Assembly (NCBI GenBank): GCA_018400895.1
Contig: JAGYLR010000017.1
Location: forward strand, 1 to 12,201
Reading direction: 5' to 3'
From: a bacterium
GTDB lineage: Bacteria; Patescibacteriota; Minisyncoccia; Minisyncoccales; PWPS01
Length of the DNA: 12,201 bases
Position numbers and translations under genes: made by a program
The notes under the pieces: model-generated
The model's database searches: none
What the model saw: the letters and a program-made list of their open reading frames with translations, nothing else
Told to the model about the DNA's origin: nothing
Shown here: one piece after another, positions 1 to 8,757 of the stretch
Numbering within the stretch: the stretch's first letter is position 1
Layout of the letters: the number at the start of each line of letters is the position of its first letter

Positions 1-871
1 CATCAAGAATAGTAGATACATAGTAAGCTGCTCCCATCTCTTCACGAACCTTGCCAAAAAGCCGAGAACTCATCATTCCTCCTAAAACTGTAGCAATTAT
101 CTCTTGAGCATACTTTTTTTCACTAAAAATGTTGTAACATCTAACCCCTAAACAAAGATGAGTTTGATCTGTGTCTTTCTCAAAAATTGAAACCGCGGGA
201 GATGATTGATTTTCTGTAACTGGAATACAAGATTTTGCAATACCTTTTCTTATATTAGAAAATTTATCTTCTATTATCTGCTCTACACCGGGCTCTATAT
301 TTCCAGCAACTACTATTACTGTATTACTACTGGTGTATTGAGAATTCATATAAGAAGCAAGGTCATCTCTGGTAATTTTTGATACACTGTCTTTAGTTCC
401 CGCTACATCCCATCCGGCAGGCTGATCTCCATACAACAATTCTTGAAAAACATTTGCACAATGTGCCATTGGATTATCAAAATACATATTTATCTCTTCT
501 TTTATTACACCTTTCTCTTTTTCTACCTCTTGTTGTGGAAGAAGAGAATTTTGATATATATCAGAGACCCAATCTACTGCTAGCTCTAATTTTTCTGAAT
601 TAACTTTAGCATAATACCCGGTATAATCTTCAGAAGTAAAAGCATTGTATATTCCTCCTGCTTTATCTAGTTCTTCAGCAACTTTTATTGGAGTAGATAG
701 TTTTTCTGTTCCCTTAAATAACATATGTTCTAAAAAGTGCGATATTCCTGAAACTTTTTTTTCTTCATTTTTAGACCCTGTTTTTACAAGGACAAGAACA
801 GCAGCAGCACGAGTTCCTTTGCGAGGTACTGTAATAACCCTCAATCCGTTTTTTAGTGTTTTTTTATTCAT
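1..871 (-). CDS. M16 family zinc metallopeptidase (insulinase/processing-peptidase type), 3' end outside the window
   Basis: The reading frame runs from an ATG at 871 to the window edge without a stop, giving the first 290 residues of a protein whose family is usually 410-430 long. The inverted zinc motif HxxEH is present as HFLEH (H45, E48, H49). The third zinc ligand follows about 76 residues later in the segment GVIKEEINMYFDNP (E125/E126). A typical start of the second half is also visible, with SSRLFGKVREEMGAAYYV near residues 270-287. The family hydrolyses peptides inside a clam-shaped chamber; bacterial members are cytoplasmic or exported. No signal peptide is seen here. The start overlaps the upstream gene by 8 nt (ATGAATAA), which suggests translational coupling. 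The family call is firm; the substrate is unknown. Confidence 0.93.
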   Translation of the reverse strand, partial: MNKKTLKNGLRVITVPRKGTRAAAVLVLVKTGSKNEEKKVSGISHFLEHMLFKGTEKLSTPIKVAEELDKAGGIYNAFTSEDYTGYYAKVNSEKLELAVDWVSDIYQNSLLPQQEVEKEKGVIKEEINMYFDNPMAHCANVFQELLYGDQPAGWDVAGTKDSVSKITRDDLASYMNSQYTSSNTVIVVAGNIEPGVEQIIEDKFSNIRKGIAKSCIPVTENQSSPAVSIFEKDTDQTHLCLGVRCYNIFSEKKYAQEIIATVLGGMMSSRLFGKVREEMGAAYYVSTILD

Positions 872-2501
872 CTTCTTCTATTATATTTGATAATAATACC
901 GCTTCCGACACAGCAGTTATTTCTTGCTCCGTTCTAACATCTTCACTAGTTATTACCGCTTCCGATATTAATTCTTCTACATCTCCATCAGGAGTTATCA
1001 TTACCTCAAAGAACAATTGTTTTTTCGGTTTAAGAACTCCCGTTCCCCCAGAAAGACTTTCCATACTCCAAACAACTTCTCCTGTTTCTGAATCAAAAGA
1101 TAGTGATTCTTCTTCTGGATACATCTCTCCAGTAAGCTTTGCTCCTTCTGGAAGTGTTGCTTTTAAATTAACATCACGAACATCTGTATAAAAATTCTCT
1201 GCCTCTAACATAACTGTGTAATTTGAAGGAACGCCAACTTGAAATGGGAACGGACCACTACTCTCAAAATGTCCATCTTCTATTTTTACTTCTGTTGTAA
1301 GACGCATCTCTGTATTTATCTTTGTAACAAAATCTTCTCTGGCTCTATCAAGTATTATTGTCATCTTTGCCTCTGGATTACGAGGAACATCATCTTTTAT
1401 TTTTGCCCAGAAAGATACTGATCCTTCTTCTCCACTTGCAAGTAATCTTAATTGAGGCTCTAATGCGTGATTCCATATTATTGACCCTGCTTCTTTTTGA
1501 AATCTTCCATTAAGTGGTTCAATATCATCAAAATCAATAATATCTTTGTCTAGCTGTATCATTAAAAACAGATCTTCCATTGTTTCATTACCAAGGTTCT
1601 TAAAGAAAATTTCATAGTAGATTAATTCTCCCACATCAGCAATGTATTCTGGTGAGTCATTTGCTTGTACCGAGATAAATAGTGAAGGTATAGCAATACT
1701 GGTTCCACGAGATATTTCTTTTATTGGAATAAATACACTATCCTTCCACATACCAAGTGTAGCACTGAAAACTTTTGGTTCTCGAGGTTCTCCTTCTAAA
1801 CTCCCATTTATTTCTAAAACCCCACCTTCTGCCCTGTTTAATACTGGTATTATCCACTGCTCTTCTTCTTTTCTTTTTTCTGGGATACTATCAATAAAAG
1901 TAAATCCTGATGGGTAATCCATACGTATTTCTAAATTGGTAAGAGGATATTCAATATTGGAGAAGTATCTTAGACGAAAGAAAGTTTCTTTTTCTGGTTC
2001 TACATTAGAAGGTATTTCAAAATCAAAAGTTATTGGAACATTGTCTATTACTGCCGTATGTTCACGTTCCATTTCATAACGAACATTTAAATTTTTAGGC
2101 CTATAAGATATCCAAGCAGAAGCGGTGTTAACTGATCCTTCTTTACCAAAAAGTCGTGCAGAAAATATTATATTACCCTCTTCTCCGGGATCTATATCTC
2201 CTAAATCTATTTCTCTACGATATTCTCCTCTTCGTATTATATTACTATTATCATTCTCATCTTCTTCAGTAATAGAATTTTTAGGATACTCAAATATTAT
2301 AGTTGCTTCTTCTAAACGGATATCTCCGTTATTCTTATAACGTATCATATACTCAACTTCTTCTGCTAAATCAACGTTTTCTGGTGCAATTATCTCAAAC
2401 CGAAGAACATCTTGAGAAAATACATTTCTCTGATAGTAAAACCAACCTATACCAACAGTTAGGATTGTTATTATTAAAACTATTAAAACTACTTTTTTCA
2501 T
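864..2501 (-). CDS. Membrane-anchored extracytoplasmic protein with Ig-like/DUF11-type repeats
   Basis: This 545-residue protein has an N-terminal hydrophobic helix (about residues 4-22, preceded by MKK) and no obvious cleavage site, so it is probably anchored with the rest outside the membrane. The remainder looks like four beta-sandwich modules of about 115-130 residues, starting near 32, 152, 272 and 400. Each begins with a phrase like 'FEI.P.NV...E..Y.IRYKNNG' and has a 'L..A.I...YP' strand, as in DUF11/CARDB-like cell-surface domains. It contains no cysteine and is very acidic, ending IIEEDE. No enzymatic motif is visible. It sits 16 nt after recO and overlaps the M16 peptidase by 8 nt. 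It may be a surface stalk or adhesin. The repeat architecture is seen directly; the family name is inferred. Confidence 0.8.
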   Translation of the reverse strand: MKKVVLIVLIITILTVGIGWFYYQRNVFSQDVLRFEIIAPENVDLAEEVEYMIRYKNNGDIRLEEATIIFEYPKNSITEEDENDNSNIIRRGEYRREIDLGDIDPGEEGNIIFSARLFGKEGSVNTASAWISYRPKNLNVRYEMEREHTAVIDNVPITFDFEIPSNVEPEKETFFRLRYFSNIEYPLTNLEIRMDYPSGFTFIDSIPEKRKEEEQWIIPVLNRAEGGVLEINGSLEGEPREPKVFSATLGMWKDSVFIPIKEISRGTSIAIPSLFISVQANDSPEYIADVGELIYYEIFFKNLGNETMEDLFLMIQLDKDIIDFDDIEPLNGRFQKEAGSIIWNHALEPQLRLLASGEEGSVSFWAKIKDDVPRNPEAKMTIILDRAREDFVTKINTEMRLTTEVKIEDGHFESSGPFPFQVGVPSNYTVMLEAENFYTDVRDVNLKATLPEGAKLTGEMYPEEESLSFDSETGEVVWSMESLSGGTGVLKPKKQLFFEVMITPDGDVEELISEAVITSEDVRTEQEITAVSEAVLLSNIIEEDE

Positions 2502-2517
2502 ATTTTTTGTTTCTTAA

Positions 2518-3195
2518 TTAAATAAAGGGAAGATACTCTTCTAAAACACGCCCAAAAACATCAGAGTCGTGATGAAAAATATTATTAATATCTTCTTTTA
2601 AAATGATTGTAATGTAGAAATATCTTCAATGGGTATACAAAAGAAGTTTTGTTAAAACCAATCTCTGCAAACTTCTCCTCCTTCACTGGGAGAGAAGTAA
2701 GATTTTCCAGTAACCTGTCCTCCACAAACTGTACATCTATCTAATAAGGGTGCATAACCCAAAACCTGAAGCAAACGAAAAGAAAAGTGTATGTGTACAA
2801 GAGAAAGTTCTTTTGCTGATAATTTTCTAGAATCAATCTCTTTCATTGTATTTTCTATAAGAGAAAAACTTCTTCGTTTTTCTTCTCCTTTTATAAGTGA
2901 AAGAACTGTTTCTGATATTCGGTAAAACAAAGATATTTTTCCTAAATTAATTCTTGAGCTCAAGAACACATCCAGAGGAGATACATCTGTTAATGTATTA
3001 TAGCTTTTCCTTGAATAAATCCAACCTGAACAGTAGAAAATAATCTCATTCCCATATTCAGCTTTCCTTTACGTATTGATCTTCCAATAACTTGTATCAA
3101 CCCAAAACTTTCAGTATACAAGTGTAAATTTTATCTGCTTCTCTTCTATCTGCCTGTTTAAGAATTACTGCTTTTGTATAGTTGTGGGTGAACAT
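2518..3195 (-). pseudogene. recO: DNA repair protein RecO, broken by several frameshifts
   Basis: Joining frames reconstructs a full-length RecO of about 225 residues. It starts at ATG 3195 with MFTHNYTKAVILKQADRREA (the OB-fold opening). It continues through QVIGRSIRKGK, a helical core (the longest open piece is 2652-2969) and the zinc-finger region RCTVCGGQ...YFSPSEGGEVCRD, and ends FGRVLEEYLPFI at 2518. At least five one-base disruptions are needed: near 3120, near 2997, at about 2657 (where the expected CRDC reads CRDW and the frame then stops), near 2637 and near 2610. RecO loads RecA on SSB-coated DNA in the RecFOR pathway. Residues outside the indels look well preserved, so the damage is recent or is an assembly error. 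The repeat-protein gene begins 16 nt downstream. Confidence 0.85.
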
Positions 3196-3200
3196 TGTGT

Positions 3201-3226
3201 AAAAATCAAAAATCAAAAATCAAAAA
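3201..3226. repeat. Tandem repeat, unit AAAAATC x3
   Basis: Three exact copies of the 7-mer AAAAATC followed by AAAAA lie directly upstream of the recO start. Similar TCAAAAAT-type words recur in the argS upstream region around 8690-8765, so this is part of the same family of intergenic low-complexity repeats. Confidence 0.8.
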
Positions 3227-3236
3227 GTTATCATAA

Positions 3237-3267
3237 TTTTCAATTATCAATTTTCAATTATCAATGA
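3237..3267. repeat. AATTATCAATT-type intergenic repeat, copy 1
   Basis: This block alternates TTTTCAATTATCAA with ATTTTCAATTATCAATGAA. It is built from the same words as the copies at 3566-3587, 3662-3695 and 8717-8750, but in a different order. It belongs to a dispersed family seen only between genes in this window. Confidence 0.8.
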
Positions 3268-3290
3268 AGTTTCAAGTTTTTAATTTTCAA

Positions 3291-3491
3291 TGGGATTGCT
3301 TCGCTTCGCTCGCAATGACGGGGGTGTGGGTTTTCTGGATTCCCAGTCAAGCTGGGAATGACAAGAGGGCTGGGAATGACAAGGGTGGACTGGGAATGAC
3401 AAGAGTATTTGTTCGTCATTGCGAGGGCTTTAGCCCGTGGCAATCTTATGGATGTTTAGGGAGATTGCTCGTTTCCACCCGCAATCAGTTA
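3291..3491. repeat. GC-richer palindromic repeat cluster (REP-like)
   Basis: CTCGCAATGAC at 3309-3319 is the exact inverse of GTCATTGCGAG at 3415-3425. Between them lie TTCCCAG...CTGGGAA and three copies of CTGGGAATGACAAG (starting about 3352, 3371 and 3390). The right side continues with GGGCTTTAGCCC, itself a palindrome, then GTGGCAATCT. The base composition is much richer in GC than the surroundings. Units of this kind are dispersed repetitive palindromes in many bacterial genomes. Fragments of the same words (GTCATTCCC) recur near 9779-9803 beside the transposase remnant, so mobilisation by that enzyme family is plausible but unproven. Confidence 0.75.
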
Positions 3492-3565
3492 GATCACCAA
3501 AGATGATCTAAGAAGTAAAAGAATGGAAACTATAAAAGAAATTTTAGAGAGAATATAGACTATAA

Positions 3566-3587
3566 TTTTCAATTATCAATTATCAAT
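3566..3587. repeat. AATTATCAATT-type intergenic repeat, copy 2
   Basis: This 22-nt stretch is identical to the first part of the copy at 8716-8737. It is inverted relative to 3667-3695, so a transcript leaving ileS could fold the two into an AT-only stem about 80 nt apart. Confidence 0.8.
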
Positions 3588-3661
3588 AAAATTACAAAAC
3601 ACAAATTACAACAAACAAAGAAAACACAAAACACAAATAACAAAAAAATTAGGAAATTAGG

Positions 3662-3695
3662 AAATTCATTGAAAATTGATAATTGATAATTGAAA
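3662..3695. repeat. Left arm of a perfect 34-bp inverted repeat flanking the argS-ileS operon
   Basis: All 34 bases are the exact reverse complement of 8717-8750. The match stops at 3661 and 3696. The arm ends four bases before the ileS stop codon, while the other arm lies in the argS upstream region, so the two arms bracket the three-gene operon. Confidence 0.88.
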
Positions 3696-3699
3696 CTTT

Positions 3700-6489
3700 T
3701 TATTTTTGGATTCCTATAAATATCTCTTTGTCACCTAGTTTTATTGTTTTTTGTGCAATAAGTTCTTCATTATTGTACTCAGATATATTATCAGAGAGAG
3801 TTTCTTTAACAATCATATCAGTCATTGGCAACTGTTCTCCTTTATAGAAAATATTTATTCTGTCATTGGGAGTAAGTCCTGCTTCTTTTCTTAGTGTCTG
3901 AATAAATCTTATCACTTCTCTTGCCTCTCCTTCTTTTTTAAGTTCCTCCGTTATTTGCGTGTGCAATTTTATATTTTCTCCATAAACAACTTTTTTTACA
4001 TTGACTTCTTCTTTTATTAAGTAGAAAAGTTCTTCTGGGACTTCTTTTTCAACTTCTAATAAAGAAAGAGGTTGTCTTACTTTTATTCCAGCATCAGCAC
4101 GTTGTTTGAGACTTTCTGAAACTGCTTCACGAACAATTTTCATCTGTTTAATAATTTTTTCATCAACCACCTCTTCATAATTTGGGAAATCAGCAAGATG
4201 TACTGAAATATCTCCAGTAAGCTCTTTATAAATATGCTCAGAAATAAAAGGGGAAAACGGCGCAAGCATCTTTGATAAATCAACTAAAACTTTGTAAAGT
4301 GTTGCAAAAAATTCTTTATTACCATCTTTAAATTGCTTTCTTGATCTTCTCACATACCAATTAGATAAATCATAAATAAAAGAAGCAATCTCTCTTGAAG
4401 CAGATGTAAGATCATACCTATTCATCTCTTTTTTGACTACTTGTCCTGTTTGTTGAAGTCGAGACAAAACCCACAGATTAAGAGGATCTTTTATCTCTGA
4501 TTCATAAAACTCTCCATAAGAAGTAAAGAAAGAAAAACAATGATAAAAAGTGGATATAACTTTGGTGTAGCACTCTCTTACTCTGTCTCCTGAGAAACGG
4601 TAATCTTCACCTATTGGAGTTGATGATAAAAGAAAAAACCTTAAAGAATCTGCTCCATAAGAATCAAATATCTCTGACATATCTGGATAATTTTTTAGTT
4701 TCTTGGAAAGTTTATTTCCTTTTTCATCAAGAACTAAACCATTAACTATTACATTTTTGAAAGCAGGGAGGTTTTCTCCTAATCCACTATCATTTTTAGT
4801 AAGTGCTGTTGCTAAAACATGTAAAGTATAAAACCATCCACGAGTCTGATCCATTCCTTCAGCTATAAAATCAGCAGGAAAAGTTTTTTCAACCAACTCT
4901 TTATTTTCAAAAGGATAGTGCCACTGTCCATAAGGCATTGATCCTGATTCAAACCAACAATCAAAAACTTCTTCTACGCGATGCATCTTTCCACCACAAG
5001 AACAATCTAGAACTACTTCGTCTATAAAGGGACGATGCAAATCATCAAGATCCTTACCTAACTCTTCTTTACTTCCCACTGCTTTCATTTTTCCACACTT
5101 TTCACATTCCCAGAGAGGAATTGGAGATCCCCAAAAACGATTTCTTGAAAAAGACCAATCACGGGCACCTTCAAGCCACTTACCAAATCTTCCTTTTTTA
5201 ACATGATCAGGAATCCAGTATATCTTTTCATTACTAGATATCATTTTATCTTTTATCTCTGTTACTGATATATAAAAAGTTTGCAGAGCATAGTATATAA
5301 GTGGGGTATCACACCTCCAACAAAAAGGATAAGAATGCTTTATTGTTTCTTCTTTTAATAGAAGTCCTTTTGAAGAAAGATAGTCTAAAATATCTTTTTT
5401 AGCTTCTTTAATATTCTTTCCTTTTAAATCTCCTACAGAAAACTCTCCTGCTTCATTTACTGTGTGGAAAAACGGTAAATCATACTTTTTGCCTAATTGA
5501 AAATCATCTTCTCCGTACATTACGGCAGTATGGACTACACCTGTTCCATCTTCATTAGAAACAAACTCTGCAGGATAAACTTTAAAAGCGTTTTCAATTC
5601 CTTTTGGAGCTTTATCTTTTATATAAGGAAACATTGGCTCGTAGCTTAACCCAACAAGCTGACTACCTTTTATTGTAGAAATAATTTGTGCATCTTCTCC
5701 AAAAACTTCTTCTACTTTTTCTTTTAAAAGAATAATTTTCTCTTCTTTGAAAGAAACAATAGCATATTGCAAATCTTTGTTAATTGCTAGAGCAACGTTT
5801 CCTGGAAGAGTCCAAGGAGTTGTAGTCCATGCAAGTAAAAAAGCACCAGAAAATTCACCTTTATTTATTTTTAGTTTTACATAAATAGAAGGGTCAACTG
5901 TATCAGAATATCCTTGATTAACTTCAAAATTAGATAGTGGTGTTCCACACCTTGGGCAATACGGAGAAACACGATACTCTCTGTAAACAAGTCCTTTATC
6001 ATAAAGCTGTTTAAACACCCACCATACTGATTCAATATAATCATTATCCATTGTTGAGTAATCATTACTGTAATCAGCCCAACGTCCAACTCTCTTTAGT
6101 GTTTCTTTAAAGTCATCAACACAACGAAATACTGAACCACGGCAAGCTTCATTAAATTTTAAAACCCCCATTTCTTCTATTTCTTTTTTGTTTTTTATTC
6201 CTAACTCTTTTTCTATTAAATTTTCAACTGGCAATCCGTGACAGTCCCATCCCACTTTTCTGGGAACCTTATAGCCACACATTGTTTTATAACGAAGCAC
6301 AGCATCTTTTATTGTTGTTGCTAAAACGTGTCCATAGTGTGGTTTTCCTGTGGCAAAAGGAGGACCATCATAAAAACTAAAAATTGGTGCATTTTCACGA
6401 TGTTTTATTGATTTCTCAAATATATTTTCTTCATCCCAAAATTTGAGAACGTCTTCTTCTATTTTTGAAAATTTATTTTGATTACTCAT
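3700..6489 (-). CDS. ileS: Isoleucyl-tRNA synthetase, type 2 (eukaryote-like)
   Basis: This 929-residue class I synthetase charges tRNA-Ile and edits mischarged valine. The signature HIGH motif is HYGH (residues 51-54) within GPPFATGKPHYGH, the wording typical of type 2 IleRS. It is followed by KVGWDCHGLPVE. The CP1 editing domain shows TTTPWTLPGN and DGTGVVHTAVMYGEDD. FDCWFESGSMPYGQWHYPF and the KMSKS equivalent KLSKK (about residue 595) complete the catalytic site. Pairs of cysteines (YCPRCG, FCWRCD, CEKCGK, DCSCGG) could bind zinc. It is shorter than most type 2 enzymes, which exceed 1,000 residues. Type 2 enzymes are generally insensitive to mupirocin. It starts with ATG at 6489, 39 nt after the phosphatase, with no clear Shine-Dalgarno. 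No frameshift is present over 2.8 kb. Confidence 0.97.
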   Translation of the reverse strand: MSNQNKFSKIEEDVLKFWDEENIFEKSIKHRENAPIFSFYDGPPFATGKPHYGHVLATTIKDAVLRYKTMCGYKVPRKVGWDCHGLPVENLIEKELGIKNKKEIEEMGVLKFNEACRGSVFRCVDDFKETLKRVGRWADYSNDYSTMDNDYIESVWWVFKQLYDKGLVYREYRVSPYCPRCGTPLSNFEVNQGYSDTVDPSIYVKLKINKGEFSGAFLLAWTTTPWTLPGNVALAINKDLQYAIVSFKEEKIILLKEKVEEVFGEDAQIISTIKGSQLVGLSYEPMFPYIKDKAPKGIENAFKVYPAEFVSNEDGTGVVHTAVMYGEDDFQLGKKYDLPFFHTVNEAGEFSVGDLKGKNIKEAKKDILDYLSSKGLLLKEETIKHSYPFCWRCDTPLIYYALQTFYISVTEIKDKMISSNEKIYWIPDHVKKGRFGKWLEGARDWSFSRNRFWGSPIPLWECEKCGKMKAVGSKEELGKDLDDLHRPFIDEVVLDCSCGGKMHRVEEVFDCWFESGSMPYGQWHYPFENKELVEKTFPADFIAEGMDQTRGWFYTLHVLATALTKNDSGLGENLPAFKNVIVNGLVLDEKGNKLSKKLKNYPDMSEIFDSYGADSLRFFLLSSTPIGEDYRFSGDRVRECYTKVISTFYHCFSFFTSYGEFYESEIKDPLNLWVLSRLQQTGQVVKKEMNRYDLTSASREIASFIYDLSNWYVRRSRKQFKDGNKEFFATLYKVLVDLSKMLAPFSPFISEHIYKELTGDISVHLADFPNYEEVVDEKIIKQMKIVREAVSESLKQRADAGIKVRQPLSLLEVEKEVPEELFYLIKEEVNVKKVVYGENIKLHTQITEELKKEGEAREVIRFIQTLRKEAGLTPNDRINIFYKGEQLPMTDMIVKETLSDNISEYNNEELIAQKTIKLGDKEIFIGIQK

Positions 6490-6528
6490 CTTATTTTAAT
6501 TAAATGCTAATTTATACCTGTTAAAATA

Positions 6529-7092
6529 TTACAATTTTCTGAATTCTCCTGTTTTTATGAATCTTCGGCGACTTTTTCTTATCTTTAATAATTCTTCTTC
6601 TGACTTGTTTTTAATTTTTCCCTCAAGAAGCCATAAAGGATCAGCATGGCTTACTATAAGTATTTTTTTATTTTTATACAAAATATCTATTTCTTCTATA
6701 AAATCACTCATTCTTTTTAGTAAATCGTTCCAACTTTCTCCTCCTTCTGGTGCTGTGTTAAACCTCTCTTTGGAATGAGGATAAATAGCATAAAAAGCAT
6801 CTTTTTTCTTACCATGATACACTCCTAAATCTAAATCATGTAAGCGGTGCTCTATATAAAGCTGTGCTCCTGTTTTTTGCCTGACTTTTTCTGCTGTCTG
6901 CTTGGTGCGAAGAAAGGGAGAACAATATATAATCTCAATTTGTTCTTTTGCTGCCTTTTCTGCGGCAAACTCTGCCTCTTTTTCTCCTCTTTTAGACAAA
7001 GGAATCTGTCCGTGAGAGGGATATATAAGGTTAATATTTTTATCTTGGTATTCAGTAGAGCCGTGACGCAATATGTAATATTTATTATTCAC
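6529..7092 (-). CDS. Histidine phosphatase family protein (phosphoglycerate-mutase-like)
   Basis: This 187-residue protein has the complete active-site set of the family. The RHG motif with the phospho-accepting histidine is at residues 9-11 (YILRHGSTEY), and a second arginine is in SPFLRTKQTAE. A glutamate follows in EGGESW, and the second catalytic histidine is in SHADP (about residue 148). Family members act on phosphosugars, nucleotides or other small phosphates; nothing here fixes the substrate. The start is GTG at 7092, overlapping the argS stop (GTGA), so it is translationally coupled to argS and co-transcribed with ileS. The link to two synthetases suggests a housekeeping role, but that is inference only. 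Confidence 0.92.
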   Translation of the reverse strand: MNNKYYILRHGSTEYQDKNINLIYPSHGQIPLSKRGEKEAEFAAEKAAKEQIEIIYCSPFLRTKQTAEKVRQKTGAQLYIEHRLHDLDLGVYHGKKKDAFYAIYPHSKERFNTAPEGGESWNDLLKRMSDFIEEIDILYKNKKILIVSHADPLWLLEGKIKNKSEEELLKIRKSRRRFIKTGEFRKL

Positions 7093-8684
7093 ATCTTTTC
7101 AGGAACCGATACTGTTAGTAACTGTAAAGCACTACAAAGTAGTATATATGTAGCTTCAGTAACAGCCATACGAGCATCATTCCCAGTTATTTTGTAATTG
7201 TCATAAAAAAGGTTGTATATACGTGCAAGATTGTAAGTAAAAGAAGCAATAGTGTTTGGAGAATAATTTTGAGCAGCATCTTCTACTACTTCTTTAAAAC
7301 GTATCATCTCTCTTATTATTGGGAAAACTTCTTCAGGCAATTCTGTATTGTTTTTATAACTACCTCCTTTTTCTAAAACACTCTTACACCTTAAAGCAGT
7401 GTATTGCAAATAAGGTCCGGAATCTCCTTTTAGTGTGATAACACTATCCCAATCAAACTCTATATTACGTTTATAATGACGCTTTAGGTCGTTATACTTT
7501 ATTGCTCCTACACCAACCTCTTTTGCTGTTTTTTGTTTATCTTTAACTGCATCATTTTTAATTAAATCAAGAGCTTTGTTTTGAGCTTCTTGTAAAACAT
7601 CTTCTAAATGCACTGTTCTTCCTTTTCTGGTAGATAACTTTCCTTCTTTCATCCTAAATAATCCGTGAGCAACATGAACAAATTCTACATCCTTTCCCCA
7701 AGAAAACATCTTTATAGTACGGAAAAGCTGTTTCATATGTAAGGTTTGATCAGCACCTATCTCATATATAAAAAGATTCGGTTTAAACTTTTCTATACGG
7801 TATTTAGCGGCAACAAGGTCACGAGTAAAATAAGTTGTACTCCCATCTGATTTTCTAATCATTGCCGGAGGCATATCTTCAAACTCTATTATTAAAGCCC
7901 CTTCACTTTCTTTACTAATTGATTTTGCTTCTTCTATTACATTAGAAAGCATATCTTCATAAAAACTTTCTGGAATAGTGTGGTCTATGTGTATATTTAA
8001 TATATCATATATCTTAGAGAACTCTTCCATACTTACTTTTTTGCATATTTCCCAAAGCTGACGAGCTTCCTTGTTTCCTTTTTCTAATAAAGAAAACCAC
8101 TTTCTTCCTTCTTCATCATTGTCCTCTGTTTTATGAAAACGAACATACAATTGCTCCATTAAAGATACTGTTAAAGATTGTGGATCAATTTCTTCTTTTT
8201 TAATCTGGTATATTAACTTTCCAAACTGTGTACCCCAATCACCAAGATGATTTACTCCCTCAACTTTCCATCCTAAAAACTCATAGATATTATGTAAAGA
8301 GTGGCCTATTACTGTTGATCTAAGATGACCTATTCCAAAACGCTTAGCAATATTTGGGGAAGAGTAGTCTATAACCACTGTTCCTTGCTTATTACCTTTT
8401 CCGTAATTTTCTTTATTTTTTAAAATTTCAGACAATTCTTTTTTAAGGGCCTCTTTGCTTATAAAGAAATTGATAAACCCATCACGAGCTTCTACTTTTT
8501 CAAATAATTCAGAATTAAACTTTTTGCATAACTCTTTTGCAATAACTTTAGGATTTCTTTTTTCTGTTTTTGCCAAAGCAAAAGCTGCTCCACAAGAATA
8601 ATCACCAAAACCTGCTGGAGGAACTTCCAATTTAAAATCTTCTCCAAGGGTATTTTTAATTACTTCTTTTACTTTTTCACGCAC
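7089..8684 (-). CDS. argS: Arginyl-tRNA synthetase
   Basis: This 531-residue class I synthetase attaches arginine to tRNA-Arg. The N-terminal tRNA-binding (Add1) region occupies about residues 1-80 (VPPAGFGDYSCGAAFALAK). The catalytic signature is DYSSPNIAKRFGIGHLRST, with the HIGH equivalent GIGH at 117-120. NHLGDWGTQFGKL follows, then MIRKSDGSTTYFTRDL. The KMSKS equivalent is KLSTRKGRTV (about residue 350). The C-terminal DALR anticodon domain begins near YLQYTALRC. The gene begins with GTG at 8684 without a clear Shine-Dalgarno, and ends ...PEKM with UGA. It is the first gene of a three-gene operon with the phosphatase and ileS. Confidence 0.97.
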   Translation of the reverse strand: MREKVKEVIKNTLGEDFKLEVPPAGFGDYSCGAAFALAKTEKRNPKVIAKELCKKFNSELFEKVEARDGFINFFISKEALKKELSEILKNKENYGKGNKQGTVVIDYSSPNIAKRFGIGHLRSTVIGHSLHNIYEFLGWKVEGVNHLGDWGTQFGKLIYQIKKEEIDPQSLTVSLMEQLYVRFHKTEDNDEEGRKWFSLLEKGNKEARQLWEICKKVSMEEFSKIYDILNIHIDHTIPESFYEDMLSNVIEEAKSISKESEGALIIEFEDMPPAMIRKSDGSTTYFTRDLVAAKYRIEKFKPNLFIYEIGADQTLHMKQLFRTIKMFSWGKDVEFVHVAHGLFRMKEGKLSTRKGRTVHLEDVLQEAQNKALDLIKNDAVKDKQKTAKEVGVGAIKYNDLKRHYKRNIEFDWDSVITLKGDSGPYLQYTALRCKSVLEKGGSYKNNTELPEEVFPIIREMIRFKEVVEDAAQNYSPNTIASFTYNLARIYNLFYDNYKITGNDARMAVTEATYILLCSALQLLTVSVPEKM

Positions 8685-8716
8685 AGTATATAAAAATCAA
8701 AATTTTTAAATAAAAT

Positions 8717-8750
8717 TTTCAATTATCAATTATCAATTTTCAATGAATTT
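8717..8750. repeat. Right arm of the perfect 34-bp inverted repeat flanking the argS-ileS operon
   Basis: This is the exact reverse complement of 3662-3695, made of AATTATCAATT words. It lies in the presumed 5' leader of argS, between the start codon and the predicted promoter. Confidence 0.88.
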
Positions 8751-8757
8751 TTGATTT

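Larger units (their letters stand above)
3196..3699. other. Repeat-filled spacer between recO and ileS
   Basis: I see no gene in this stretch. It contains, in order, a short A-rich tandem repeat, AATTATCAATT-type repeats, a GC-richer block of palindromic 'GTCATTGCGAG / CTGGGAATGAC' units, an A/C-rich tract almost free of G (about 3588-3648), a tandem AGGAAATT pair (about 3649-3666) and another AATTGATAATTG repeat ending just before the ileS stop. Apparent ORFs of 60-80 codons on both strands are translations of the palindromic block. Peptides such as HCERSEAI and VIPSLTGNP come from this class of repeat and are not proteins. Confidence 0.75.

Noticed and set aside
864..2521. Several plus-strand ORFs opposite the repeat protein (e.g. 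856-1191, 1642-1917, 2303-2521)
   Set aside because: They are antisense shadows of a long intact minus-strand gene and show no family resemblance.
3201..3267. Possible CRISPR array
   Set aside because: The repeats are very short, AT-only and adjacent, with no unique spacers of constant length and no cas genes.
3261..3506. Open frames of 60 and 80 codons on both strands (peptides with HCERSEAI and VIPSLTGNP)
   Set aside because: They are translations of the palindromic repeat block. Such peptides recur wherever this repeat class occurs and have no domain or start signal.
3662..8750. Composite transposon carrying argS, the phosphatase and ileS
   Set aside because: There is no transposase inside, no target duplication seen, and the arm's words occur at other intergenic sites in the window.
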